Shown: piece after piece, positions 36,527-47,026 of the stretch
Layout of the letters: every line of letters starts with the position of its first letter
Position numbering within the stretch: position 1 is the first letter of the stretch
DNA from: Solanum dulcamara
Lineage: Eukaryota > Streptophyta > Magnoliopsida > Solanales > Solanaceae
Length of the DNA stretch: 64,000 nucleotides
Direction: 5' to 3'
Assembly: GCF_947179165.1 (NCBI RefSeq)
Contig: NC_077240.1
Location: forward strand, 53,096,001-53,160,000
The notes under the pieces: generated by a model
Told to the model about the DNA's origin: nothing
Databases searched by the model: none
Seen by the model: the letters and a program-made list of their open reading frames with translations, nothing else
Translations under genes and position numbers: made by a program

Positions 36527-36850
36527 TATCAAGCTTACGTAGTACGGATTACATAGGCTCTTAAAGTGAGACAAAATTACGAACCCGCGAGGAAGGGAAA
36601 AAGACGACGCGTGGCAGCCAATGGAGGAGCGACACGTGGCAGCACCTCAAGCAAGCAGGTGATGCACCTACTTAGGTTCAAGTAGGTGTATCAAGCTTAC
36701 GTAGTACGGATTACATAGGCTCTTAAAGTGAGACAAAATTACGAACCCGCGAGGAAGGGAAAAAGACGACGCGTGGCAGCCAATGGAGGAGCGACACGTG
36801 GCAGCACCTCAAGCAAGCAGGTGATGCACCTACTTAGGTTCAAGTAGGTG
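36527..36850 (+). repeat. 162-bp exact tandem duplication in the 5' LTR of B
   Basis: Two adjacent copies (36527-36688 and 36689-36850) read identically by eye. They start TATCAAGCTTACGTAG and end CAAGTAGGTG. The equivalent in the 3' LTR (from about 43797) is single. The unit carries two G-box-like sites and CAGGTG motifs of the U3 promoter block. Confidence 0.93.
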
Positions 36851-36995
36851 ATGCAGCTGCTTGGGGGAGGTGGACCCCGCTGCCACGTGGCAGCCCCTAA
36901 TTGGCAGCATGACACGGTGGCCAATCATGGCTTGACACGTGTCATCCTTAGGGGCTGACACGTGTCACCCCTTGGGACCACATATATGTATGATA
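36614..36995 (+). promoter_or_regulatory. U3 promoter-like block, 5' LTR of B
   Basis: The block has perfect palindromes CTGCCACGTGGCAG (36880-36893) and TGACACGTGTCA (36933-36944 and 36956-36967), plus duplicated GACACGTGGC boxes upstream. These precede a TATA-like CATATATGTATG at about 36981. It is the richest such block in the window. Confidence 0.6.
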
Positions 36996-38404
36996 TACAT
37001 CTCAAACTTCAGCTTGTTCACCAACATTTCCAGCAGAAACGTGAACAAAGAACCCTAAAGCTAAGGAGAAACAAATTGCGACGGCTTGGGAAAAAAATAG
37101 GTAAGTCCCATTTTCGTTCCGTAAATTAATTAATTAGCGTATACTACGATGATATGGAAGTATTAGTAGTACAAAATTAGAATTTGATGCAGCAAAAAAC
37201 GGACAGCAAGCTGCCACGACGTTACAGCATGCTGAAAATATTTCCGAGGCGCGATTTTGGCGAGTTCTAGCCAATTTCGGGAAAGGTAAGTTCTTACCCT
37301 CTAATTTGAAGTTTATGATGTTAAATTATGGTGTATTACACACCTTAGGAGCTGCTGGAAGTTGGAGAAAAGGTTTGAAAAGTTCAGCGTTCGAAATTAA
37401 CGAATTTAGAATCGCTATAGTTAAGTTGTTGTCGAAATAAAGTGTTGTACGTGTAGGGGCTGCTGCTGGTTGTGTTGTGGCGTGTTTCAGGGTCTAAAAG
37501 TTATCTAAATGAGGTGTGGGAGCTGCTGGTTGCAGCCACAGGCTTTGCAATTAAAGAATTCGCGAAAGAAAGATTAAAAACTCTAGTTTTGGTATCTTAG
37601 TTTCGAGTGAATTGTTGGGGGTTTATATTGTATAATTTTGGTCGTAATATGTATATGTATGGGCTGCTGGTTGCATTTTTGGTTGGCTGAAGGTTCTAAG
37701 GACATAGTTGGGAATTCGGATAGGGCACATTATAGGGGAGGTGCTGTCCGATTTTCGTTAACATCCTAACTAGTTAAGGAACTAGCCGAGAAGGCGAGCG
37801 AAGGGATGAATGTTATGAATACTCGTGGGTAGTCTAAGTTGCTGAAAAGTCCAAGGTTGTTAATACTTACATTACTTCCATGTTAAATAGGTTTTGAGGA
37901 CAATGATGTGGACGTGATTAAGAGAAGTCCATACAAGGTATGTGAAGCTTTCCTTTGGCGTGTTTTTGGAATAGATATGTAGAACTATTCTTCTTTTCTT
38001 TTGGCATGTCTTAGATATAAGTTATGAATGATGTGTATACTATAATTGGGATTCAATCCATTCGTAAAGCCCTGAGTATGAGTCGAGACTCTTGTTTACT
38101 TCTTGGTATTAGAACTTCTGCAATAGCTGAGTCATTGCCTTTTTGTCTTCTATGTGATGAAAACTAGTACATGTAAAGCCTATTTCTTCTTTCCTTTGGA
38201 ATGGCTTAACTTTAAGTGAAATGGTATATGATATAGGTTTAGAGGTAATTCCATTTATGAGCTCTGATTGTAACTCGTGACTTGTAGTCACTCCTGAACA
38301 TTAAGAGTCTGAAAGTAGTCAAACTACTATTCTCGAGCCTTTTATATAACGAATAGTAAGTGAAAGTACCAGCTCCTCTCTTTTTAAAGGCTCTAAAATG
38401 GTAA

Positions 38405-38523
38405 ATGCGTCTGATTGCATAAGTTGAGTCTTTGACTAGATAACTGTCTCTGATTGCATAACTGTGTCTCTGATTGCATAATCGTGTCTTTGATTGCATA
38501 AACCATGTTTCTGATTGCATAAG
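38405..38523 (+). repeat. TGATTGCATA repeats in the 5' LTR of B
   Basis: Five copies of TGATTGCATA start at 38412, 38451, 38471, 38491 and 38512, the last four about 20 bp apart. The 3' LTR has the same set at 45520-45629. Confidence 0.85.
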
Positions 38524-39871
38524 CTATATGACATTGTCTGGATGCATGTCTGTGATTCTCGAGGCCCCAACTGATGTAAGCCCTAATGACATCTAAAGGG
38601 ATACCTCGGATAATTACTCCCCCAGTCTTCAGGTGACGGTTCACTTGACTGTTTCATTGAGTCTTAGATAATGACTTGGTTGCATATGGTTTCTCACTAC
38701 TCTACTCGTACATACTGTAACCCATCCTTCCTCGAGTCCCACGATGGGCCGGGATATGTTATCGTGCACAGTGTTACTACTTCTTTCACCGCGTCCCGGG
38801 CCGGATGTGTATAGTTCCACGCACGAGGAGACGATGCCGTACGTGAGTCCCGGGCCGGCTGTAATATGATTGTATGTGTGGTGAAATAAGGAAGGAACAC
38901 CGAGTCCCTCCTTAGAGGACCGGGTACATATGTATATTATGATGGTACGCTATAGACGTACACCACTCCATTCACCGAGTCCCTCACTAAAGGGCCGGAT
39001 ACTTTATGTAGGCATGCATATGAGATTAAAGCAATACATTGTGTCCCTGAGCCCCGCAGTGAACCGGGTGTGATACGATGATATATATGATAAGATGATA
39101 CCGTATACGATGGTATGATACCGTATACGATGATATGATGAAATGAAATGCATTATGATATGATGATATGTGATTATGAAGAAGTGATTATAACACCGAG
39201 TTCACTAGAGGGTCGGGCACAGCATATGATGATGTGTATGATTTACGTGTCCTAAGGTGCAGGTAATTCATTTAGTTATTATACTTGTCCCCTGCATTCC
39301 TATTTCAGTTATGATCTCAGTTACGATGTGTTATGCTTTACATACTCAGTACATATATCGTACTGACCCCCCTTTTCTCGGGGGGGCTGCGTTTCATGCC
39401 CGCAGGTACAGATGTTTATTCTGGAGATTCATCAGCATAGGAGTTCCTCTCAGCTGTGTCGGAAGTGCTTCACTGTTCTGGAGCCTAAATTTTGATGCTA
39501 GTCACTTAATGTATATATTTGTACATTCAGGGGAACGGCGGGGGCCTTGTTCCGCCATATGTTGTTGTTATTATTCTTAGAGGTCTGTAGACATGTGTTT
39601 ATGTGGGTTGTTTGTGAATTAGTTTCGATGTTGCCTATCCGATATGTTGTGAATGTCTTTGTTATAGCAGCCTTGTCGGCTCACGTGCCCTTTCATGATA
39701 TGATACAAATGAAAGAGGCTACATGTACATAAAAAAAGTTTTAAACTATTGGGGCTTTTGTATATAGTATCACATCACACACGGTTCAACTTAAGTGTAG
39801 TTGATAAATATGCATAATAGGGTCCAGGTCGGACCCCAGTTGCGGCCTACGGGGTTGGGTCGTGACAGAAG

Positions 39872-39883
39872 TGGTATCAGAGC
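39872..39883 (+). other. Primer-binding site of element B
   Basis: TGGTATCAGAGC lies four bases after the 5' LTR and matches the 3' end of initiator-Met tRNA. Confidence 0.95.
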
Positions 39884-40449
39884 AGTTCGTCCTTGGAATG
39901 TCTACAGACCGTGTCTAGTAGAGTCTTGTTTATCGGTGTGTTGTGCACCACATCTATAGACAAGAGGCTACAGGACATTTAGGATGTTATTTTCTTTCAT
40001 ATCTAAGATCGTGCGATAGAGCCGAGCTATAGGAAATGAAATTCCTCATACTAACTTGCGATTTTAGCAGGAAGACAACGCCGATAGAAGAAAGTAACTG
40101 ACAATATTGGATGTTACGAAGCATGCAGGTAAGCAAAGGCACGAAAGCCCTATGTCAGGTAAGATATTGAAATGCGATTGACAGATACAATTGAAAAGTG
40201 AAAGGAAAGGTAAACAGGAAAGTATAACCGGTGTAGCTCGAGTGGACATAACAGGTAAGTTCATTTCCATATTGTTAATTGTGGGCACCCTGTGTAGCTG
40301 CGATGTGAGGTGATATGAATATATATGTGTGCCATGTGTGGCTGAGATGTTATACAATATGAATGTATATATGTGTGCCCTATGAGGCATTGTTGGTATT
40401 TTCTGCGTGCAGGTGTTGAGATAGTAAGAAATACAGATGAAACTCTGCC

Positions 40450-41955
40450 CAAATTTTCCTAGAAATAAGAGGAGAATGAGATACAAGGCTATAGTATGTC
40501 TTGAAAGGTTGTTCTCGCAACAATGATGAGATTTGACTAAACAAGTATGGCTGACCTCGAGAAATAAGTTAATTGCTGAGTTAATGGCAATAGAAACTAG
40601 GAGGACGATACTGGAATAGTAGAATAAGTTAGAAAGGAACTATAAGCCAAAGAAAATGACTCAGAGAGGACTGATAGATCGAGATAAAATGAGATAGTAA
40701 GGCATTGCCTAAATTGATACCTAGGGATAAACTATGACAAGTGATAGTTGAAGGAAGTAACAGTATGGTTAAGACAAGAGTAAGACAAGAGTACAAAGGG
40801 AAAAGAATTGTGACGGATATGAAGTGTTAATAAGATAGCTTGTGAGACATTAAGGACAAGACTAACTAAGAAGGGTAAGTAACCCATAGTAAGAATCGTG
40901 AAGAAAGTCAAGCGGTATTATACTATGGGTCTGAATGCGAACAAGGTACCAGGTGAACATAACAAAAACAATTATTAGAATAAGCAAAACTTAGTAAGGA
41001 ATTAACTAGAAGGTATGATGTGGTCCATGTAAATGGAATGCAAAGATAGGTGTGGAACGGAAAAGCAAGCTATGGAACAAATAAGGAAGATTTATCAAGT
41101 TCCATAAGGAAAGTTTTGAATAAAGGTTACATGATGACGAAAAGGATGGCTAGTGCAAGGAAATAAAGGGTAATATGGAATTCCTTACGCCCAACCAAAA
41201 ATGGAAATGAGTTGAAGGAATAATACAGAAGTTCTAATAGAGGCACTCAAAATAGATGTGATTAATTAAGTATAAGTATCAAACAAAAAGAGACATAGAC
41301 AGTTACGAACTGGAGGTATAGTACGATGAAAAAGTATTAAGACAAGGCCACTACTACCATGAAGTTGATGTGGTTTTAAGCAGGATTAGAAATGAGCCTT
41401 AGGTGCACGACAAAGGTGCAAGCTCAGGAGGCGTAAAGAAGTATGGTGTACACGTGACTCCACTCTAATGATTAGTGGTATCCACTGGAATAAAGTTAGT
41501 ATAATGACGAAGCTCGAAACATGAGTCATTAAAGTATAAGTACACTCGAGTGGGGAATGTGCACCAATTATGAGCCCTCGCTAATTACTGATTGGGATGA
41601 ATGGAATGTGGCTTTGAATGCACTGCTACATTACGGATATTACTCGAGTATTAATCGCGAGATGAGATTTTATACGATACATTGCGAATACTAAAGCACC
41701 CTACAGGTATGCTAGGGTTTCCTAGAAAGGCAACCTAACGTATGGATGATCAAACCAAAAATAATGTAGATATGGTGCAGCACGTTAAATATGTTGGAGT
41801 GGAACCATTCGCATGTGCATGGCTGAAAATAAACAGAGGATGACACGGGTACACCCTAAAGGGGGGAAGTGGACAGCAGAAGTACAAGCGTAAGAGAAAA
41901 TCAACTGATGCTATCGTATGTAAGTGGAAAGGCTTAAACTTCAAACGAGACCCCA
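40450..41955 (+). other. Unassigned part of the B internal region
   Basis: It is AT-rich and purine-rich on the plus strand, with no frame above about 70 codons in the sense direction and no motif I know. It may be decayed gag/pol or captured sequence. Its 40855-41000 part (AAGGGTAAGTAACCCATAGT) recurs at 13742-13850 in G. Confidence 0.5.
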
Positions 41956-41959
41956 TAAG

Positions 41960-42067
41960 GGATGGGCGTGATCATACTCACACTAATGCACCGGATTTTG
42001 TCAAAACTCCGAAGTTAAGCGTGCTCGAATGAGAGTAGCACTGGGATGGGTGACCCTCTGGGAAGTG
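41960..42067 (+). pseudogene. 5S rRNA-derived segment in element B (sense)
   Basis: The segment reads GTGATCATACTCACACTAAT, GCACCGGATTTTGTCAAAAC, TCCGAAGTTAAGCGTGCTCG and CACTGGGATGGGTGACCCTC in 5S order over about 108 bases. CCCCATAAGGG lies just upstream where G and A have a CCCC/GGGG inverted repeat, which suggests the same ancestral capture. It is more diverged than the A copy, although B is the youngest insertion. The 5S-like piece must therefore have decayed in B's source lineage. Confidence 0.87.
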
Positions 42068-42714
42068 AGAAAGAGAACAAAACAAATATGACAAAAAGAG
42101 ATTATAAAGGCGTGTTGGTACAACGACACATATAGAACAGAGTAAGCCAAGAGCGGAAAAGATTATGATTGAAATACAATGCACCTCGTGAAAATGGCAC
42201 AAGAATAGTTGTACAACCTATGAATATTGGCATACTAAGAGCGAGGTCAAATGATTACTCGATAAAAGAAAGTCAGTAATAACAATGTGATTGCCATATT
42301 TAGAATCTATTCAGGAAAAGTGTAAGATGGTTCGAGGCAGAACTATTCAGATATAATCGGTATTAAGGACAAGAGCCATAGTGGAGCCTTGACCTCTACT
42401 AAAGGAGGTAAGCCACTAGTATAGCAACGCTAAGTAATTTTCTGGGCTGCTCTATGTCCGTACACACGTTTATGTAAGGATTACAATATGATGTATGGTA
42501 AGAAAACTGGAGAAAAGATCTGAGTAAAAGAGAAAGATAGCATACCTAAGGTATTACAAGTTAGATTAAGAGGAGTTGTACAATAGCTTAAGTTAAATGA
42601 AGCATCAGCAGTCTGATAACCTATCTCAGGGAATGGAAACCCCGACTCAGAGGTGGAAAGCAGTTAATATGTATTATAGTACGAGCTGACCTCGCATTCT
42701 AAGGAACTGGGAGT

Positions 42715-43400
42715 TCATACGGGCTATGGTAGATGGGCTGATAGAATCAACCTGTTCCCCTCTAATTAGGAAGGCATATTCAGCTGAGGGTTCTACGAAA
42801 TGACATAGTAGGGAAACAATAAGATTTCACGGAGTCCCCACATCTATTATCTCAGATAGAAAAGTTCAATTTACCGCTAACTGCTGGAAATCATTTCGAA
42901 AGGGATTGAGGAACCCAGATGAATCTTAGTATGACATTTTGCCCTTCGATTAAGGGACAGGCCCGAATGTGATCCACTAAATTATTAATAAAGTAAGGCT
43001 TATTCCAGGACAAGATATCGATTAGCAGCCTAGAGTCGGCAAGAAGGGGATACATTGGTCCTTCTTAAGTCATTTGTAAAGTAGGTAAGATTTCCTATGA
43101 GTTGGACCTACCATCCGATTTGAAACAATACATTCAGTTTTCACAGATCAATGCTCCGTAAGAATGGGAACGACGCTCCCAGAATATTTTCCGTGGAGAA
43201 AGTCCACGTAATAGGGAGTTATCCTATGAGGGGCAACCCATTTCCATCCGGGGTCAGCAGATTAAACGGGTTGCGAACTAAGGACATAACTTCCGTTAAG
43301 GTACTATGGCGGAATAAGAATCGTGAAGACATAAACTGGGAGGTTGAAAAGAACATGAAACACAAGTGTCCATACCTATTCCCGATGTCTACGGATAGCC
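42715..43400 (+). pseudogene. Deleted integrase and chromodomain of element B
   Basis: Core pieces include FHGVPTSIISD near 42830 and KSFRKGL near 42890. Sequence between about 42980 and 43040 jumps past the third catalytic Glu and the rest of the core. The C-terminal part resumes near 43040 (RYIGP-like, then ELDLPSDL). A 114-codon frame at 43151-43492 includes a fairly intact chromodomain: LRTKDITSVKVLWRNKNRED then INWEVEKNMKHKCPYLF. Its first ~45 residues are frameshifted linker. No functional integrase is possible. Confidence 0.85.
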
Positions 43401-43528
43401 CCAGTCTTGGAACTCGTATATTAATTACTTATACGAAAATGTATGCCATTCTAGTAGAAAGGCATCTCCCTATGATCCGTATAAAGTCTTAAGGAAAGTT
43501 TTATTCAACATTCGGGGACGAATGTTCT

Positions 43529-43542
43529 AAAGGGGGGAAGGA
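43529..43542 (+). other. Polypurine tract of element B
   Basis: AAAGGGGGGAAGGA lies directly before the 3' LTR. Confidence 0.95.
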
Positions 43543-46500
43543 TGTTACACCCCGCACTCTTGAGCTCGGAATGTCTTCTTAAGTTTCTTAGACACTATCA
43601 TGTGAGACGGATAAGCTACGACACTATCAAACAACTCTAAGGAAAGAAGATTGTGATACCTCGCGAGAAGGGAGGTTGGAGATAGAGTCATAAGAATCCG
43701 GAAAGAGTTGGAGACTAAGAAATGAGTCATAGGACTCGATTTACCTACGTAAGGCACTAAGTTAAGAGTCTTATACACTTAAGTTGCTTAAGGATATATC
43801 AAGCTTACGTAGTACGGATTACATATGCTCTTAAAGTGAGACAAAATTACGAACCCGCGAGGAAGGGAAAAAGACGACGCGTGGCAGCCAATGGAGGAGC
43901 GACACGTGGCAGCACCTCAAGCAAGCAGGTGATGCACCTACTTAGGTTCAAGTAGGTGATGCAGCTGCTTGGGGGAGGTGGACCCCGCTGCCACGTGGCA
44001 GCCCCTAATTGGCAGCATGACACGGTGGCCAATCATGGCTTGACACGTGTCATCCTTAGGGGCTGACATGTGTCACCCCTTGGGACCACATATATGTATG
44101 ATATACATCTCAAACTTCAGCTTGTTCACCAACATTTCCAGCAGAAACGTGAACAAAGAACCCTAAAGCTAAGGAGAAACAAATTGCGACGGCTTGGGAA
44201 AAAAATAGGTAAGTCCCATTTTCGTTCCGTAAATTAATTAATTAGCGTATACTACGATGATATGGAAGTATTAGTAGTACAAAATTAGAATTTGATGCAG
44301 CAAAAAACGGACAGCAAGCTGCCACGACGTTACAGCATGCTGAAAATATTTCCGAGGCGCGATTTTGGCGAGTTCTAGCCAATTTCGGGAAAGGTAAGTT
44401 CTTACCCTCTAATTTGAAGTTTATGATGTTAAATTATGGTGTATTACACACCTTAGGAGCTGCTGGAAGTTGGAGAAAAGGTTTGAAAAGTTCAGCGTTC
44501 GAAATTAACGAATTTAGAATCGCTATAGTTAAGTTGTTGTCGAAATAAAGTGTTGTACGTGTAGGGGCTGCTGCTGGTTGTGTTGTGGCGTGTTTCAGGG
44601 TCTAAAAGTTATCTAAATGAGGTGTGGGAGCTGCTGGTTGCAGCCACAGGCTTTGCAATTAAAGAATTCGCGAAAGAAAGATTAAAAACTCTAGTTTTGG
44701 TATCTTAGTTTCGAGTGAATTGTTGGGGGTTTATATTGTATAATTTTGGTCGTAATATGTATATGTATGGGCTGCTGGTTGCATTTTTGGTTGGCTGAAG
44801 GTTCTAAGGACATAGTTGGGAATTCGGATAGGGCACATTATAGGGGAGGTGCTGTCCGATTTTCGTTAACATCCTAACTAGTTAAGGAACTAGCCGAGAA
44901 GGCGAGCGAAGGGATGAATGTTATGAATACTCGTGGGTAGTCTAAGTTGCTGAAAAGTCCAAGGTTGTTAATACTTACATTACTTCCATGTTAAATAGGT
45001 TTTGAGGACAATGATGTGGACGTGATTAAGAGAAGTCCATACAAGGTATGTGAAGCTTTCCTTTGGCGTGTTTTTGGAATAGATATGTAGAACTATTCTT
45101 CTTTTCTTTTGGCATGTCTTAGATATAAGTTATGAATGATGTGTATACTATAATTGGGATTCAATCCATTCGTAAAGCCCTGAGTATGAGTCGAGACTCT
45201 TGTTTACTTCTTGGTATTAGAACTTCTGCAATAGCTGAGTCATTGCCTTTTTGTCTTCTATGTGATGAAAACTAGTACATGTAAAGCCTATTTCTTCTTT
45301 CCTTTGGAATGGCTTAACTTTAAGTGAAATGGTATATGATATAGGTTTAGAGGTAATTCCATTTATGAGATCTGATTGTAACTCGTGACTTGTAGTCACT
45401 CCTGAACATTAAGAGTCTGAAAGTAGTCAAACTACTATTCTCGAGCCTTCTATATAACGAATAGTAAGTGAAAGTACCAGCTCCTCTCTTTTTAAAGGCT
45501 CTAAAATGGTAAATGCGTCTGATTGCATAAGTTGAGTCTTTGACTAGATAACTGTCTCTGATTGCATAACTGTGTCTCTGATTGCATAATCGTGTCTTTG
45601 ATTGCATAAACCATGTTTCTGATTGCATAAGCTATATGGCATTGTCTGGATGCATGTCTGTGATTCTCGAGGCCCCAACTGATGTAAGCCCTAATGACAT
45701 CTAAAGGGATACCTCGGATAATTACTCCCCCAGTCTTCAGGTGATGGTTCACTTGACTGTTTCATTGAGTCTTAGATAATGACTTGGTTGCATATGGTTT
45801 CTCACTACTCTACTCGTACATACTGTAACCCATCCTTCCTCGAGTCCCACGATGGGCCGGGATATGTTATCGTGCACAGTGTTACTACTTCTTTCACCGC
45901 GTCCCGGGCCGGATGTGTATAGTTCCACGCACGAGGAGACGATGCCATACGTGAGGTGTGATATATGTTATATGTTATGACGATGCGATTATTCACCGAG
46001 TCCCGGGCCGGCTGTAATATGATTGTATGTGTGGTGAAATAAGGAAGGAACACCGAGTCCCTCCTTAGAGGACCGGGTACATATGTATATTATGATGGTA
46101 CGCTATAGACGTACACCACTCCATTCACCGAGTCCCTCACTAAAGGGCCGGATACTTTATGTAGGCATGCATATGAGATTAAAGCAATACATTGTGTCCC
46201 TGAGCCCCGCAGTGAACCGGGTGTGATACGATGATATAAATGATAAGATGATACCGTATACGATGGTATGATACCGTATACGATGATATGATGAAATGAA
46301 ATGCATTATGATATGATGATATGTGATTATGAAGAAGTGATTATAACACCGAGTTCACTAGAGGGCCGGGCACAGCATATGATGATGTGTATGATTTACG
46401 TGTCCTAAGGTGCAGGTAATTCATTTAGTTATTATACTTGTCCCCTGCATTCCTATTTCAGTTATGATCTCAGTTACGATGTGTTATGCTTTACATACTC

Positions 46501-47021
46501 AGTACATATATCGTACTAACCCCCCTTTTCTCGGGGGGGGCTGCGTTTCATGCCCGCAGGTACAGATGTTTATTCTGGAGATTCATCAGCATAGGAGTTC
46601 CTCTCAGCTGTGTCGGAAGTGCTTCACTGTTCTGGAGCCTAAATTTTGATGCTAGTCACTTAATGTATATATTTGTACATTCAGGGGAACGGCGGGGGCC
46701 TTGTTCCGCCATATGTTGTTGTTATTATTCTTAGAGGTCTGTAGACATGTGTTTATGTGGGTTGTTTGTGAATTAGTTTCGATGTTGCCTATCCGATATG
46801 TTGTGAATGTCTTTGTTATAGCAGCTTTGTCGGCTCACGTGCCCTTTCATGATATGATACAAATGAAAGAGGCTACATGTACATAAAAAAAGTTTTAAAC
46901 TATTGGGGCTTTTGTATATAGTATCACATCACACATGGTTCAACTTAAGTATAGTTGATAAATACGCATAATAGGGTCCAGGTCGGACCCCAGTTGCGGC
47001 CTACGGGGTTGGGTCGTGACA
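43543..47021 (+). repeat. Element B: 3' LTR
   Basis: This 3479-bp LTR is the undeleted, unduplicated version. It has single-copy U3 and keeps 45 bp (about 45956-46000) missing from the 5' LTR, where a GAG at each breakpoint suggests a microhomology deletion. Promoter palindromes are at 43988-44001 and 44041-44052; the third box reads CATGTG. The inverted-repeat block is at 46499-46559. Confidence 0.96.
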
Positions 47022-47026
47022 TACAT

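Larger units (their letters stand above)
36273..39867 (+). repeat. Element B: 5' LTR
   Basis: It begins TGTTACACC and ends GGGTCGTGACA. Positions 36527-36688 are repeated at once at 36689-36850; the 3' LTR has one copy. The duplicated block includes ACGCGTGG and GACACGTGGC boxes. Donor-like GTAAGT is at 37101 and 37287 and GTATGT near 37938. The tandem TGATTGCATA block is at 38405-38523. The triple inverted repeat is at 39346-39405, and a further GGAAC...GTTCC stem lies at 39532-39553. Confidence 0.96.
39868..43542 (+). mobile_element. Element B: internal region
   Basis: Order of parts: PBS, conserved leader (39884-40080), CCCTGTGTAGCTG-type modules (40287-40400), about 1.5 kb (40450-41950) in which I recognise nothing, a 5S-derived segment, the block shared with H (42415-42710), a deleted integrase plus chromodomain, and the PPT. 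No gag, protease, reverse transcriptase or RNase H was recognised. Confidence 0.82.
36273..47021 (+). mobile_element. Element B: youngest complete LTR retrotransposon
   Basis: The 10749-bp element sits in the A 5' LTR with a perfect TSD TACAT (36268-36272, 47022-47026). The uninterrupted target is visible at 30967-30980 in the other A LTR. LTRs are 3595 and 3479 bp. I count about 16 substitutions over ~3.43 kb (about 0.5%), nearly all transitions. Three indels account for the length difference: a 162-bp tandem duplication in the 5' copy, a 45-bp deletion in the 5' copy, and one G. The internal region is 3675 bp with broken integrase/chromodomain. Confidence 0.96.
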
